DNA of 64,000 nt from Polaribacter pacificus (GTDB lineage Bacteria > Bacteroidota > Bacteroidia > Flavobacteriales > Flavobacteriaceae). This document shows positions 17,872 to 25,604 of the stretch, in pieces. Position 1 is the first letter of the stretch, and the number at the start of each line of letters is the position of its first letter. The stretch is from positions 496,001 to 560,000 of the forward strand of contig NZ_CP150664.1 of NCBI RefSeq assembly GCF_038024035.1. The letters are read 5' to 3'. A model generated the notes under the pieces. The model was not told where the DNA came from. It saw only the letters and a list, made by a program, of their open reading frames with translations, and did not search any database. The position numbers and the translations under genes were made by a program.

Positions 17872-19086
17872 TTATTTTAAAAATTGTTTAATTGCTTTCG
17901 CAATTTGTTTTGCCATTAATGGTGGTACCGCGTTTCCTACCTGCTTATATTGATTTGTTCTTGAGCCAACAAATTTGAAATCATCTGGAAAGGATTGCAC
18001 TCTTGCTGCTTCTCTAACTGTAAATGTTCTCTTTTGCTTATGGTCTGGGTGAATAAATAAGTTCCCATCTTTATATAAGTGAGCCACAACTGTTCTACCT
18101 GGTTTGTTTGCTACTTGAACAGTGTATCTGTTTCCGAAATGTTTTGGGTCATGATGAATTAAATCAGGTCTTGTTTTCGCAAGGTCTTTTAATTGCCATT
18201 TGTTCTTGCTCAACAGTTCATACCTCTGTTGATCCATATTATTATGTTTTCGGGCAACATGGTTAAAAAGTTTTGAAAACCCATTAGGTCTAACTATCTG
18301 TATGAATGAATTCTTGCTTACTATTTTATGATTAATCTCTTCTTTACCTTCCCCCGGTAACAATTTTGGCAAGTCCCAAATAGCATCCTTTACTGTTAAA
18401 TATTTTTGGAGACCATTAGTTTCATTCTTAGCTTCCATATCTGGACTGTAATGAGTTTTTTCTATAGCCTTGTAAATGTCTAAAGGGTTTATTTTAAGGT
18501 CTTTTCTTACACCAATTAGGATGACTCTTTTTCTTATTTGTGGAACTCCATAATGAACTGAATTCAACAGAATTGTATCTCTGTCATCACAGATAGAATA
18601 GTACTCTGACATATTTTCAACTATTTCAGGAAATATATAGTTGCCATTAGGTTTAGCTGAAAGTAATCCTGAAACATTCTCGAATACAAATATCTTAGGC
18701 TTGTGTTTCTCCAAAATTTCAAGGTAGGAACGGAAAAGATAATTTCTAGGATCATTCCGCATTGAATTTTTATCTTGTGCTCTCCCAACAGATGAGAATG
18801 TCTGGCACGGTGGTCCACCGACTAAAACATCTACTTGTCTATTGCCGATAACACTATCAATCTGGTTATGCACATCATCAGAAGTGAGGTCTCCACATAT
18901 AACTGCACTTTCAATCGCGTTCTCCGAATAATTGTAATAGCGCATCCTTTCCTTAACGGTTTCACAGGCTGGCGCATCAAAGTCAACATGAACTACAGAC
19001 TCAAATTTTTCTTGATAAAATCCTTCACTAAATCCACCGCAGCCGGCAAATAGGTCTATAAATGTATATTTCTTATTCATGTTCAA
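17872..19086 (-). CDS. DNA (cytosine-5)-methyltransferase 1
   Basis: A 404-residue protein. Motif I IDLFAGCGGFSEGF, motif IV GGPPCQTFSSVG (catalytic Cys94), motif VI VFENVSG, motif VIII GVPQIRKRVILIG, motif X QVGNAVPP. The start overlaps the XRE regulator stop by 14 bp. It differs from methyltransferase 2 mainly between motifs VIII and IX, the target-recognition region, so the two should read different sequences or strands. Confidence 0.92.
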   Translation of the reverse strand: MNMNKKYTFIDLFAGCGGFSEGFYQEKFESVVHVDFDAPACETVKERMRYYNYSENAIESAVICGDLTSDDVHNQIDSVIGNRQVDVLVGGPPCQTFSSVGRAQDKNSMRNDPRNYLFRSYLEILEKHKPKIFVFENVSGLLSAKPNGNYIFPEIVENMSEYYSICDDRDTILLNSVHYGVPQIRKRVILIGVRKDLKINPLDIYKAIEKTHYSPDMEAKNETNGLQKYLTVKDAIWDLPKLLPGEGKEEINHKIVSKNSFIQIVRPNGFSKLFNHVARKHNNMDQQRYELLSKNKWQLKDLAKTRPDLIHHDPKHFGNRYTVQVANKPGRTVVAHLYKDGNLFIHPDHKQKRTFTVREAARVQSFPDDFKFVGSRTNQYKQVGNAVPPLMAKQIAKAIKQFLK

Positions 19087-19264
19087 CTAAAAGTTCTTTT
19101 ACACTGATGTTTAATATTTCAGCAATTTCATAAAGGCATTCTATACTTGGTTGCCTTCTGTTTTGGACATATGAGTTTACCATATTGTAACTCTTACCCA
19201 ATTGTTCAGCTAACCAAATTTGTTTAATTCCTTTTTCTTCTAAAACCTCTTTTATTCGGTTCAT
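19073..19264 (-). CDS. Small XRE-family regulator of the restriction operon
   Basis: A 63-residue Cro/CI-type HTH, nearly identical in its first 45 residues to the regulator at 6932-7141 (IWLAEQLGKSYNMVNSYVQ). It heads the LlaJI-like operon and overlaps the first methyltransferase, the position of a C-protein-like controller that delays nuclease expression. The shared operator at 19315-19327 supports autoregulation. Confidence 0.88.
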   Translation of the reverse strand: MNRIKEVLEEKGIKQIWLAEQLGKSYNMVNSYVQNRRQPSIECLYEIAEILNISVKELLVEHE

Positions 19265-19314
19265 TTATTGAATTGTTTAATTCAGTCCGCAAAATAGGAA
19301 TAATAATTTATTAT

Positions 19315-19327
19315 CTCATTAAATGAG
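19315..19327. promoter_or_regulatory. Putative operator CTCAT-N3-ATGAG (restriction operon)
   Basis: Inverted repeat CTCATTAAATGAG, 51 bp upstream of the regulator. Half-sites are identical to those at 7194-7206 at nearly the same distance from the paralogous regulator. Confidence 0.72.
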
Positions 19328-19350
19328 CATTAATATAATCATGCAGTTTG

Positions 19351-19425
19351 GGTGGCGGAGGGGGGGTGAAAGCTCTTTTGTTGCTGAGGTACGAAGCGAC
19401 AAATGTGCTTGAACGTGCGGTGGGC
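19351..19425. repeat. H element 5 (upstream of LlaJI-like operon)
   Basis: AAAGCTCTTTTGTTGCT pairs imperfectly with AGCGACAAATGTGCTT; bounded by GGGTGGCGG and GTGCGGTGGGC. Partner of the H element at 12229 around the restriction operon. Confidence 0.72.
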
Positions 19426-19691
19426 TTTTCTTTTTCCAAATGGCATACAACTAGTAATATAATGCATTTTAATCCTTTTATCTCGCATGAAGATCATGTT
19501 AAAAGACTATGCTTGTAAATAATTAGTTTTCAATTTTTTACTAAAGTAAGAAAAATAGCATTATAAAAAAGTTTTGGAGGTGGTGGGAGATGAGTTTTTG
19601 AAATGCCTCTTATAAAGACAGCTCACTATCGTGAGCTTAAACCTTTTTTGTTTCCAAACATAACCGAAACCATTCGATATGTACGGAAACA

Positions 19692-19725
19692 AAAAAAGCT
19701 TCTCAATAAATTGAGAAGCTTTTTT
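19692..19725. terminator. Bidirectional intrinsic terminator
   Basis: AAAAAAGCTTCTCAAT and ATTGAGAAGCTTTTTT form a long hairpin with A and T tails on both sides, suitable for termination in either direction. It lies directly downstream of the tRNA fragment on the minus strand, as a normal tRNA terminator would. Confidence 0.8.
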
Positions 19726-19726
19726 C

Positions 19727-19747
19727 GGTCTGGACGGGACTCGAACT
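19727..19747 (-). pseudogene. tRNA 3'-end fragment (T-loop to acceptor)
   Basis: On the minus strand GTTCGAGTCCCGTCCAGACC reads as T-loop, T-stem 3' strand and acceptor 3' strand plus discriminator. The upstream bases (GGATTCA) do not pair with the T-stem, so the fragment begins at the T-loop. Such 3' tRNA ends with terminator are typical att remnants of integrative elements. Confidence 0.65.
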
Positions 19748-19931
19748 GAATCCGTAATGACCAGTATTTATAATACTTGGAATTAGCCTTGTAAATTATG
19801 TTGACCGATTTGTTGACCTAACTATTGAATTTATTTGAGTTCATTTGACAATCATTCTTGAGTTAAATTTACAAAATTATTTATACAATACTGGACAAAT
19901 TCCCCTGATTTATTCATGTTTCAAAGACCTT

Positions 19932-20135
19932 TTATTTTATTAATAAATTTACACCATATACAAAGGTCAATATTGTTAATATCCAAGTAGATAAAAAAGC
20001 TTGCCAGTCTAAAAATCCAAAATCTTCAAAATTAAACCTATTCTCTCTCTTTAAATTATAGGTTAATATTGCTCCACCAATTATGATTAAAACTATTCCA
20101 GAAATTTTAGGGTGTTCAAATATTTTATCACTCAT
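19932..20135 (-). CDS. Small membrane protein, unknown function
   Basis: A 67-residue protein with two hydrophobic helices (GIVLIIIGGAILTYNL and FLSTWILTILTFVYGVNLL) separated by a charged loop RENRFNFEDFGFLDW. It lies in the cassette closed by the AAC at 20163-20165 (R'' TTGTTTCAAC), whose own 3' site appears lost into the scar region. No family recognised. Confidence 0.5.
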   Translation of the reverse strand: MSDKIFEHPKISGIVLIIIGGAILTYNLKRENRFNFEDFGFLDWQAFLSTWILTILTFVYGVNLLIK

Positions 20136-20162
20136 TTGTTTAAAATATGCTCTAATTGTTTC

Positions 20163-20234
20163 AACGTGTTTGTGTATGATTTCGTTGCGTGTTTCAGCAC
20201 TAAAGTTAGCAAATTAATCACAGATAGAAAGTCT
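20163..20234 (-). repeat. Half of an attC-like site (truncated)
   Basis: The left arm and start of an L4-type loop (AACGTGTTTGTGTATGATTTCG through AGATAGAAAGTC) are present but the right arm is missing; the sequence passes directly into a gene fragment. Confidence 0.75.
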
Positions 20235-20276
20235 GCCTTTTCCTTTAGGTTTAGGAATATTTTGAAATTTATTCAT
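20214..20276 (-). pseudogene. 5' remnant of a deleted cassette gene
   Basis: ATG at 20276 opens MNKFQNIPKPKGKGRLS and reads into the truncated site, stopping at TAA 20214-20216. The rest of the gene and the right arm of the site are gone, so a deletion has joined gene start to site loop. It lies 22 bp from the cassette boundary at 20299, as expected of a cassette's start codon. Confidence 0.55.
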
Positions 20277-20298
20277 ATGTTTTTTTCATATGGCATAC

Positions 20299-20423
20299 AA
20301 CGTGTTTGTATAAGATTAGTTGCGGTTTCTTAGCGATAAATTTAATGAAATAATATAAACTTATACACTCCTACCCTTTTCGTTCTAAAAACGCGCCTAA
20401 AGCAATTAATTTTATACGGTGTT
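20299..20423 (-). repeat. attC-like cassette site, loop type L3
   Basis: Downstream site of the TPM-domain cassette (opens GTTGTACACAG). The AAC end is preceded by ATGGCATAC, the same ten bases that close the restriction cassette at 19442-19451. Confidence 0.88.
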
Positions 20424-20436
20424 GTACACAGTACTT

Positions 20437-20958
20437 TTATATCCATTTTCTTATTAATTCATTTAATCCGAGTAAAAGTCCGTCGTAATATTTTCCTTTT
20501 TTAAATTCAGGAATCATATTTTGGTCAATTACTTTTTTGCAAAATTCGTCAGATAAATATAGGTCTCTCGTTTTGTCAGTTGTTGATATTCTAACTTTTC
20601 TCAACGATTTGCTCAACACAACTGTAAGCCCATTTCCATTATTATTTATTCCAACTTTCCAATTGTCAGAAATTTTAACTGCATAAGAATCAAATTCCAT
20701 ATTTTCTGGAACTGAATCGATTGTAATTACTGTAATTTCTCGGTTAACATCATTTTCATATTTCACAAGGATATTTTCCAAAAACTTAATTTCTTCTTCT
20801 GTGAAAATATTTTCAAAATCATTTACAAAACCAACTTTTTGTGGAAATTCCGATGCAATTATTTCCGTTTTTGGTTGTTCAGTTTTTGTTTCCACTTTTG
20901 CAGTTTTGCAAGAGAAGAAAGTCAAAATCAAAATTATAAATATGTTTCTGAATGTCAT
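20437..20958 (-). CDS. TPM-domain lipoprotein
   Basis: A 173-residue protein. Signal peptide with lipobox LTFFSC (Cys17). VGFVNDFENIFTEEEIKFLE and REITVITIDSVPEN are the opening of the TPM (YgcG/TLP18.3) domain, and GKYYDGLLLGLNELI its end. TPM proteins sit on the envelope and have been linked to repair and phosphatase-like roles; the function here is unknown. It is shorter than usual, without the C-terminal membrane helix. Confidence 0.8.
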   Translation of the reverse strand: MTFRNIFIILILTFFSCKTAKVETKTEQPKTEIIASEFPQKVGFVNDFENIFTEEEIKFLENILVKYENDVNREITVITIDSVPENMEFDSYAVKISDNWKVGINNNGNGLTVVLSKSLRKVRISTTDKTRDLYLSDEFCKKVIDQNMIPEFKKGKYYDGLLLGLNELIRKWI

Positions 20959-20973
20959 TTTCGTATTGTGTAC

Positions 20974-21118
20974 AACGTGTTTGTATAAGATTAGTTGCGG
21001 TTTCTTAGCGATAAACCTGCCTACCGGCAGGCAGGTTTAATGAAATAATACAAACTTCAACACTCCTACTCTTTTCGTTTTAAAAACGCGCCTAAAGCAA
21101 TTGATTTTATACAGTGTT
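20974..21118 (-). repeat. attC-like cassette site, L3, with inserted palindrome
   Basis: Downstream site of the YwqG-like cassette (opens GTTGTACGCAG). 145 bp instead of about 125 because a 20-bp GC-rich palindrome (21016-21035) interrupts the loop. The AAC end preceded by TGTGTAC complements GTTGTACACA at 20421. Confidence 0.87.
21016..21035. repeat. GC-rich mini-palindrome inside a cassette site
   Basis: CCTGCCTACCGGCAGGCAGG, GC-rich in AT-rich surroundings, sits between ATAAA and TTTAATG, which are contiguous (ATAAATTTAATG) in the other L3 sites. It looks like a small mobile palindromic repeat that landed in the loop. Confidence 0.75.
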
Positions 21119-21129
21119 GTACGCAGTAT

Positions 21130-22029
21130 TTATGTCATCTGGAACGACATCTTAATTTTGTCAAAATGCTTTCTTTCTAAATCAGTTTTAGAAATTCCAA
21201 AATAATATGTTCCACTTCCGCCAAATTTAGACAAATCAGTATTCGAATCATCGCAATCCATTTGCAAGAGTAATTCATAAGTTTTTGACAATTCTAATAT
21301 ATCATTCCACTTCTTTTTATATTCTGAACTTTCTGCACCATAAAGACCTAATTCTTTAGATGCGAATTCATAAACTACACTTGATTGAATTGACCTATCG
21401 TATCCAAGAATTTGATGCATCGCATTTGAATCTTCATATAGTTCTTCAATTATATATTCTTCTGTTGGTTGATAAAAATTAAAATAGAAATCATCGTATT
21501 TTTTATTGAACTCAAATAGCTTATAATTCTCGTTGTCTGGTATGGTATAGAACTCAAAATACTCTATTAAAGCTGTTTTAAAGGTTTGGATTTCTTCAAG
21601 ATCATTTGGGAATTCTGTTCTGTTTAGATTTTCAGATTCGCTATATAAAAACCTAAACTCTTGATTTATTCCATTAAATTCATTCCATTTTTCATCAAGA
21701 CTCAAAAAGATGTAGAAAAGACCCTTATTTGGTAACATACTTTCCTTGTCGAATTTTGACAATTCAGAAAGGTTGTATTGTGCACAAAATAGCATTGGCT
21801 TTTCTTTTACCCTTGGCCATTCAAAATCTTTAGGTAAGTCAGGTTTGCCACCAATTTTAGATTTTCCAACTTTTACGTTTTCGTCATTACTCGGTTTAGT
21901 TTTGATTCCAACTGTCGGCCTAATCATTTCAATTAGTTTTTCCTTATCCTTTTTTTCAATTTCGATTTCTTCCGAATTCCGAATGAATGACTTGATTTTT
22001 TCTAAATTATTTTTTCTGAAGCTGAACAT
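21130..22029 (-). CDS. YwqG/DUF1963-family protein
   Basis: A 299-residue protein. SKIGGKPDLPKDFEWPRV (about 53-70), FCAQYNLSEL and the C-terminal LLQMDCDDSNTDLSKFGGSGTYYFGI are the conserved blocks of the DUF1963/YwqG family, cytoplasmic proteins of unknown biochemical role. Single gene in its cassette. Confidence 0.85.
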   Translation of the reverse strand: MFSFRKNNLEKIKSFIRNSEEIEIEKKDKEKLIEMIRPTVGIKTKPSNDENVKVGKSKIGGKPDLPKDFEWPRVKEKPMLFCAQYNLSELSKFDKESMLPNKGLFYIFLSLDEKWNEFNGINQEFRFLYSESENLNRTEFPNDLEEIQTFKTALIEYFEFYTIPDNENYKLFEFNKKYDDFYFNFYQPTEEYIIEELYEDSNAMHQILGYDRSIQSSVVYEFASKELGLYGAESSEYKKKWNDILELSKTYELLLQMDCDDSNTDLSKFGGSGTYYFGISKTDLERKHFDKIKMSFQMT

Positions 22030-22064
22030 TTATGTATTCGTAAGACTTTTCGGATATTGCGTAC

Positions 22065-22188
22065 AACGTGTTTGTGTATGGTTTCGTTGCGTATTCTTAG
22101 CCCTAAATTTAATGAAATATTCTGAACTTAAACACCCCTACCCTTTTTGATTTAAAAACGAAGCTAGCAATGAACTATACACATTGTT
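22065..22188 (-). repeat. attC-like cassette site, loop type L2
   Basis: Downstream site of the frameshifted membrane-protein cassette (opens GTTGGCAAATCG). L2 loop: TATTCTTAGC..TAAATTTAATG. The AAC end preceded by TGCGTAC complements GTTGTACGCA at 21116. Confidence 0.88.
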
Positions 22189-22200
22189 GGCAAATCGTTT

Positions 22201-22741
22201 TTATTCGTTATTTATTTTCTTCCATTTTCCTTTTCTAAAATACATATTGTTAAATTTTTTAGATTTAAAAACCAAATAAAAATTCCACCAAGGTTCTCTA
22301 TAAGTTGTTGGATTCGTTTCGGTAATATGATGATTAGGTTTGTCCATATTCAGAACTAATCGTTCAGAATTATATGGTTTCACAGTTGTTATAGTTCCTT
22401 TGTTTATTGAAATTACCTTTCCATTTTCCATTGTATATAAAAAAATCGAATCATTTTCCGTTATTTTCAGTTTAAAATGATTGTATTGCCAATCAGCTTG
22501 TTTTCCCGGAAAATAGTTTCGGTCAATTACATATTCTCCATAATAATCTTCTTTTTCAAGAACATTATCTGGAAATAATTCCGCAATAAGAGAAAGTACA
22601 AAAATGCAAAGTATAGGAATCCAAATACAACCAATAGCTTTAAAGAACCCTTTTTTTTTTCGTAAAAGCTCCTCCGAAAAACAATATTAAAGTCAAAGGA
22701 AGAATTATAAAAATCATTCCAAGGTTAAATCCAAATCCCAT
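22201..22741 (-). pseudogene. Two-helix membrane protein split by a frameshift in an A10 run
   Basis: ATG at 22741 opens GFGFNLGMIFIILPLTLILFF and reads into ten A's (T's at 22651-22660), after which it stops within a few codons. Shifting by one base at the run continues GFFKAIGCIWIPILCIFVLSLIAELFPD, then EDYYGEYVIDRNYFPGKQADW, and runs without stop to KWKKINNE at 22201. With nine A's this is a normal ~179-residue, two-helix envelope protein. It may be a mutation, a sequencing error at a homopolymer, or slippage-dependent expression. The 76-residue frame from 22431 alone is unlikely to be the real gene. Confidence 0.7.
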
Positions 22742-22780
22742 TTATTTGTTCGGTTGTAGGTTTTTTTTCAAATGTTTGCC

Positions 22781-22903
22781 AACGTGTTTGTATATGATTT
22801 GTTGCGTGGTTAAGCAACTAAGTTAGCAAATAAAAACCGAATAGAAAATCCGCGAGGATTTTCGTAAGTAGGCTAGAACTAGCAATGAATTATATACAGT
22901 GTT
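22781..22903 (-). repeat. attC-like cassette site, loop type L4
   Basis: Downstream site of the GAF-like membrane protein cassette (opens GTTGTGTACAG). The loop has the GAAAATCC/GGATTTTC hairpin. Confidence 0.88.
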
Positions 22904-22913
22904 GTGTACAGTT

Positions 22914-23765
22914 TTATTCTGTTTTTCTCATTAAATCCTTCATGTTTTTCAATAAGGTTAAGATGTCATCTTTTTTTGTTGATATTAAATCAAGGCATTC
23001 ATTTTTAGTTACTTTAGTTGGTTGAGTAGATTCAAATACTATAATTCCATCTGGGTTTTCTGCGGTACTTTCATCGTTGAGTGTACTTACAAATAATGAA
23101 CGACTTTTCATTGTTATTGTTCTTAATCTTTTGTCAGAGATTGTACAACGTTCTCTCATAAATTGTTTGTATTCTTTACCACTTTTAGTCCATTTTGGTG
23201 CACCAGTTATAAATGCTTCACCATTGTTCCAACCATGACCAATTAAACCTTCATTTTCAGAGTATTGATAGTCAGTATATTTATTAAAAGCAGGGTTTTT
23301 TGCATAACGACCTAAAAGAATGAAATGATCTCCTTGGTGTTTATATATGCTGATTCGTTCTCCTCCTGATGAGTAAAAGGAATTAAATAGTCTGTAAATG
23401 TTATTACTACATAACTTATAATATTCAACCTTATAGCTTTTGATTTCTTTTTGAAGTTTAATATTTTCAGAATTTAGAGATTGAAAACTTCTATTTTCTA
23501 AGCTTTTTTTAGCTCCAATAAAAATAGAAGCGAAAATCATAATAGCAAAAAGTAATAATAAATAAATCCAGGCCTCTTTCCAAGTGTAATTATTTACAAA
23601 TATTTTTTCAGAATTAGACATTATACCGATAATAGTCAATCCGATTGTTGAAACTCCTGTTAAAAATTCAGCAGAAAATTGTTTTAAGAAATTTCGTGTT
23701 TGTTTGAAAGAAGTTAATATGAGAATTATTAATATTAAAAGAAAAAAGTAATTTATACCACTCAT
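22914..23765 (-). CDS. Membrane-anchored GAF-like sensor protein
   Basis: A 283-residue protein: three N-terminal hydrophobic helices (YFFLLILIILILTSF, a middle one near 36-48 and AWIYLLLLFAIMIFASIFIG), a short coiled segment (SLNSENIKLQKEIKSYKVEY), then a cytoplasmic domain. The block SIYKHQGDHFILLGRYAKNP...YSENEGLIGHGWNNGEAF resembles GAF domains that bind small ligands. There is no catalytic partner domain. The TM-plus-sensor layout recalls membrane effectors of signalling-based defence, but that is a guess. Confidence 0.55.
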   Translation of the reverse strand: MSGINYFFLLILIILILTSFKQTRNFLKQFSAEFLTGVSTIGLTIIGIMSNSEKIFVNNYTWKEAWIYLLLLFAIMIFASIFIGAKKSLENRSFQSLNSENIKLQKEIKSYKVEYYKLCSNNIYRLFNSFYSSGGERISIYKHQGDHFILLGRYAKNPAFNKYTDYQYSENEGLIGHGWNNGEAFITGAPKWTKSGKEYKQFMRERCTISDKRLRTITMKSRSLFVSTLNDESTAENPDGIIVFESTQPTKVTKNECLDLISTKKDDILTLLKNMKDLMRKTE

Positions 23766-23858
23766 TTATATCTTGTTAGAATTTGTGAAAAGCGAAGATA
23801 TTGAATAAGAATTATATCAATTAACATATTTATCTATATGTATCAACAAATTGTACAC

Positions 23859-23982
23859 AACGTGTTTGTGTATGGTTTCGTTGCGTATTCTTAGCGATAA
23901 ATTTAATGAAATATTCTGAACTTAAATACTCCTACCCTTTTTGATTTAAAAACGAAGCTAGCAATGAACTATACACGGTGTT
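23859..23982 (-). repeat. attC-like cassette site, loop type L2
   Basis: Downstream site of the 154-residue cassette (opens GTTGGCACCAG). The AAC end preceded by TGTACAC complements GTTGTGTACA at 22901. Confidence 0.88.
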
Positions 23983-23995
23983 GGCACCAGTTTTT

Positions 23996-24460
23996 TTAAA
24001 GTTTTATTTTTTCCGCTATTTTTGATTCTTTCAAGTCAAATTTCACGCTTTTCTTTTTATAAATAGGACTATCATATCCGCATATTTCATTTTCGGTAAA
24101 AGTTCGTAAATCTAAAACATCAAAAACTTTTTTATAACGGGTTAATTCCTTTTTCTCAATATTTAAAACAATAATTTGTTGAACAGTTCCTTTCCAAAAT
24201 TTATTTGTCCAAAAAGGAAGAGCAACTTCCGTTCCTTGAGAATTCCATTTTGGAGGTCCACCAAACCTATGATTCAACCTTATTTTATTTCCATTATTGT
24301 CAATCCAATAACAATAACCTCCCAAAGGAGCTCCCATTCCAATTTCAAACAATTCATAAAATTCAATTTTATTTGATTTGTCAGGTGAAAACATTTCAAC
24401 ATTTTCATTGTCAAAATTCCAAGGATTTGGATAGTTGTTTATTGTCTTTTCGTATTCCAT
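23996..24460 (-). CDS. Cytoplasmic protein of unknown function
   Basis: A 154-residue protein, aromatic-rich, no signal peptide. Short beta-type segments (KIEFYELFEIGMGAPLGGY, CYWIDNNGNKIRLNHRFGG, TVQQIIVLNIEKKELTRY) suggest a beta-sandwich or propeller-blade fold. No family recognised. The ATG lies about 15 bp from the cassette boundary and the stop lies about 14 bp from the downstream site, a tight fit that supports the reading. Confidence 0.6.
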   Translation of the reverse strand: MEYEKTINNYPNPWNFDNENVEMFSPDKSNKIEFYELFEIGMGAPLGGYCYWIDNNGNKIRLNHRFGGPPKWNSQGTEVALPFWTNKFWKGTVQQIIVLNIEKKELTRYKKVFDVLDLRTFTENEICGYDSPIYKKKSVKFDLKESKIAEKIKL

Positions 24461-24475
24461 TCAGTAATTGGTGCC

Positions 24476-24599
24476 AACGTGTTTGTGTATGGTTTCGTTG
24501 CGTATTCTTAGTGATAAATTTAATCAATTATTATAAACTTCAAGTTAACTATTTGTTTCGAGTTGAAAACGGCTCTAGCAATGAACTATACACGGTGTT
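24476..24599 (-). repeat. attC-like cassette site, L2 variant
   Basis: Downstream site of the 176-residue secreted protein cassette (opens GTTGGCACATG). The AAC end preceded by TTGGTGCC complements GTTGGCACCA at 23980. Confidence 0.88.
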
Positions 24600-24629
24600 G
24601 GCACATGTACTTTTTAAATTTAAATCAAA

Positions 24630-25160
24630 CTATCTATTCAATAATTTGATAAGCTTATTGAAGTCGATTAAATGACTATCCCTACTTTTTCTTGGTGGAA
24701 ATTCAACACTATAGAATACTCTAACACATTTAACACGTTTTTTGTCGCTAAATTTAAGTACAAAATATTTAGCATTAGCTGCAATATTCGATGAAACATT
24801 GTCATTTAATTTTTTAAAAAAATTCGACAAATAATCAATTGAAATTTTCGTTTTAACTATTTGTTTATCTAAAATAACTAAAGGAGAATATTGATAAATT
24901 AATGTTTCCTGTTTCATTGGTTTTATTAAAACAGAACTTTTTGTAGATGTTTCGCCTTCTCCACCTCCAATAAGCCAAAATGAATTATTATTCACATTTA
25001 TTTTCTCCTCCTCTATAAAAAACTTGAAATTTTCGAATGATTTAGATAGCCAAACATCCTCTTGTAAATCTTTTGTACAATTAAAATTTCGTCCTTGCCC
25101 AAACGTTGCAGTTTCTGATAAACCAAAAAATATCAAAAAGATAACTTGTACGTACTTCAT
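24630..25160 (-). CDS. Secreted protein of unknown function
   Basis: A 176-residue protein with an N-terminal signal peptide (KYVQVIFLIFFGLSETATFG). The mature part has FWLIGGGEGETSTKSSVLIKP and ends with a lysine-rich helix FNKLIKLLNR. No family recognised. The 290 bp between its start and the site at 25450 holds no gene I can support. Confidence 0.6.
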   Translation of the reverse strand: MKYVQVIFLIFFGLSETATFGQGRNFNCTKDLQEDVWLSKSFENFKFFIEEEKINVNNNSFWLIGGGEGETSTKSSVLIKPMKQETLIYQYSPLVILDKQIVKTKISIDYLSNFFKKLNDNVSSNIAANAKYFVLKFSDKKRVKCVRVFYSVEFPPRKSRDSHLIDFNKLIKLLNR

Positions 25161-25449
25161 CTTTTGCAGATTATTCTTAAAACAATATTTTACTCTTTGT
25201 TGAGTGAAATATCTTCAACTCTTGTGCCAAATTTAAAATGAGGGAAACAAACTATGTCAAGCATCTAAATCGAACAAGACAAAAACTTAATTGCCAGTTA
25301 AACATGTCTCAAATCAGATTCCTTAAATTCAAATTCAACACTTTTTATCATATGTCGATTTGCGATGAATTATTGGATTTTATTTGAACATTATACTTAG
25401 TTTTCTATACTTGTATTATAGTTAGGTTGCAGTTATTCGTATTTGTGCC

Positions 25450-25575
25450 AACGTGTTTGTATAAGATTAGTTGCGGCTTCTTAGCGATAAATTTAATAAA
25501 ATAATACAAACTTATACACTCCTACTCTTTTCGTTTAAAAAAACGCACCTAAAGCAATTGATTTTATACGGTGTT
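25450..25575 (-). repeat. attC-like cassette site, loop type L3
   Basis: Downstream site of the first copy of the 172-residue protein cassette (opens GTTGTAAGCTGG). A closely related site carries the second copy (34179). Confidence 0.88.
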
Positions 25576-25604
25576 GTAAGCTGGCTTTTTTATTCCGCTT
25601 ACTT

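Larger units (their letters stand above)
19441..19931. other. Junction scar after the restriction cassette, no gene
   Basis: Starts with TGGCATACAAC, the complement of GTTGTATGCC at 12193, so it closes the restriction cassette; but AAC is followed by TAGTAATATAATGC rather than a normal site. The rest holds a terminator hairpin and a tRNA 3' fragment (listed separately) and no open frame of note. A second TGGCATACAAC lies at 20291. Confidence 0.6.

Noticed and set aside
19727..19850. A complete tRNA gene
   Set aside because: Only the T-loop and acceptor 3' strand are present; no anticodon or D arm can be folded upstream.
22201..22431. 76-residue frame as a complete gene
   Set aside because: Starts in the middle of a longer protein whose front half is open in the next frame across the A10 run.
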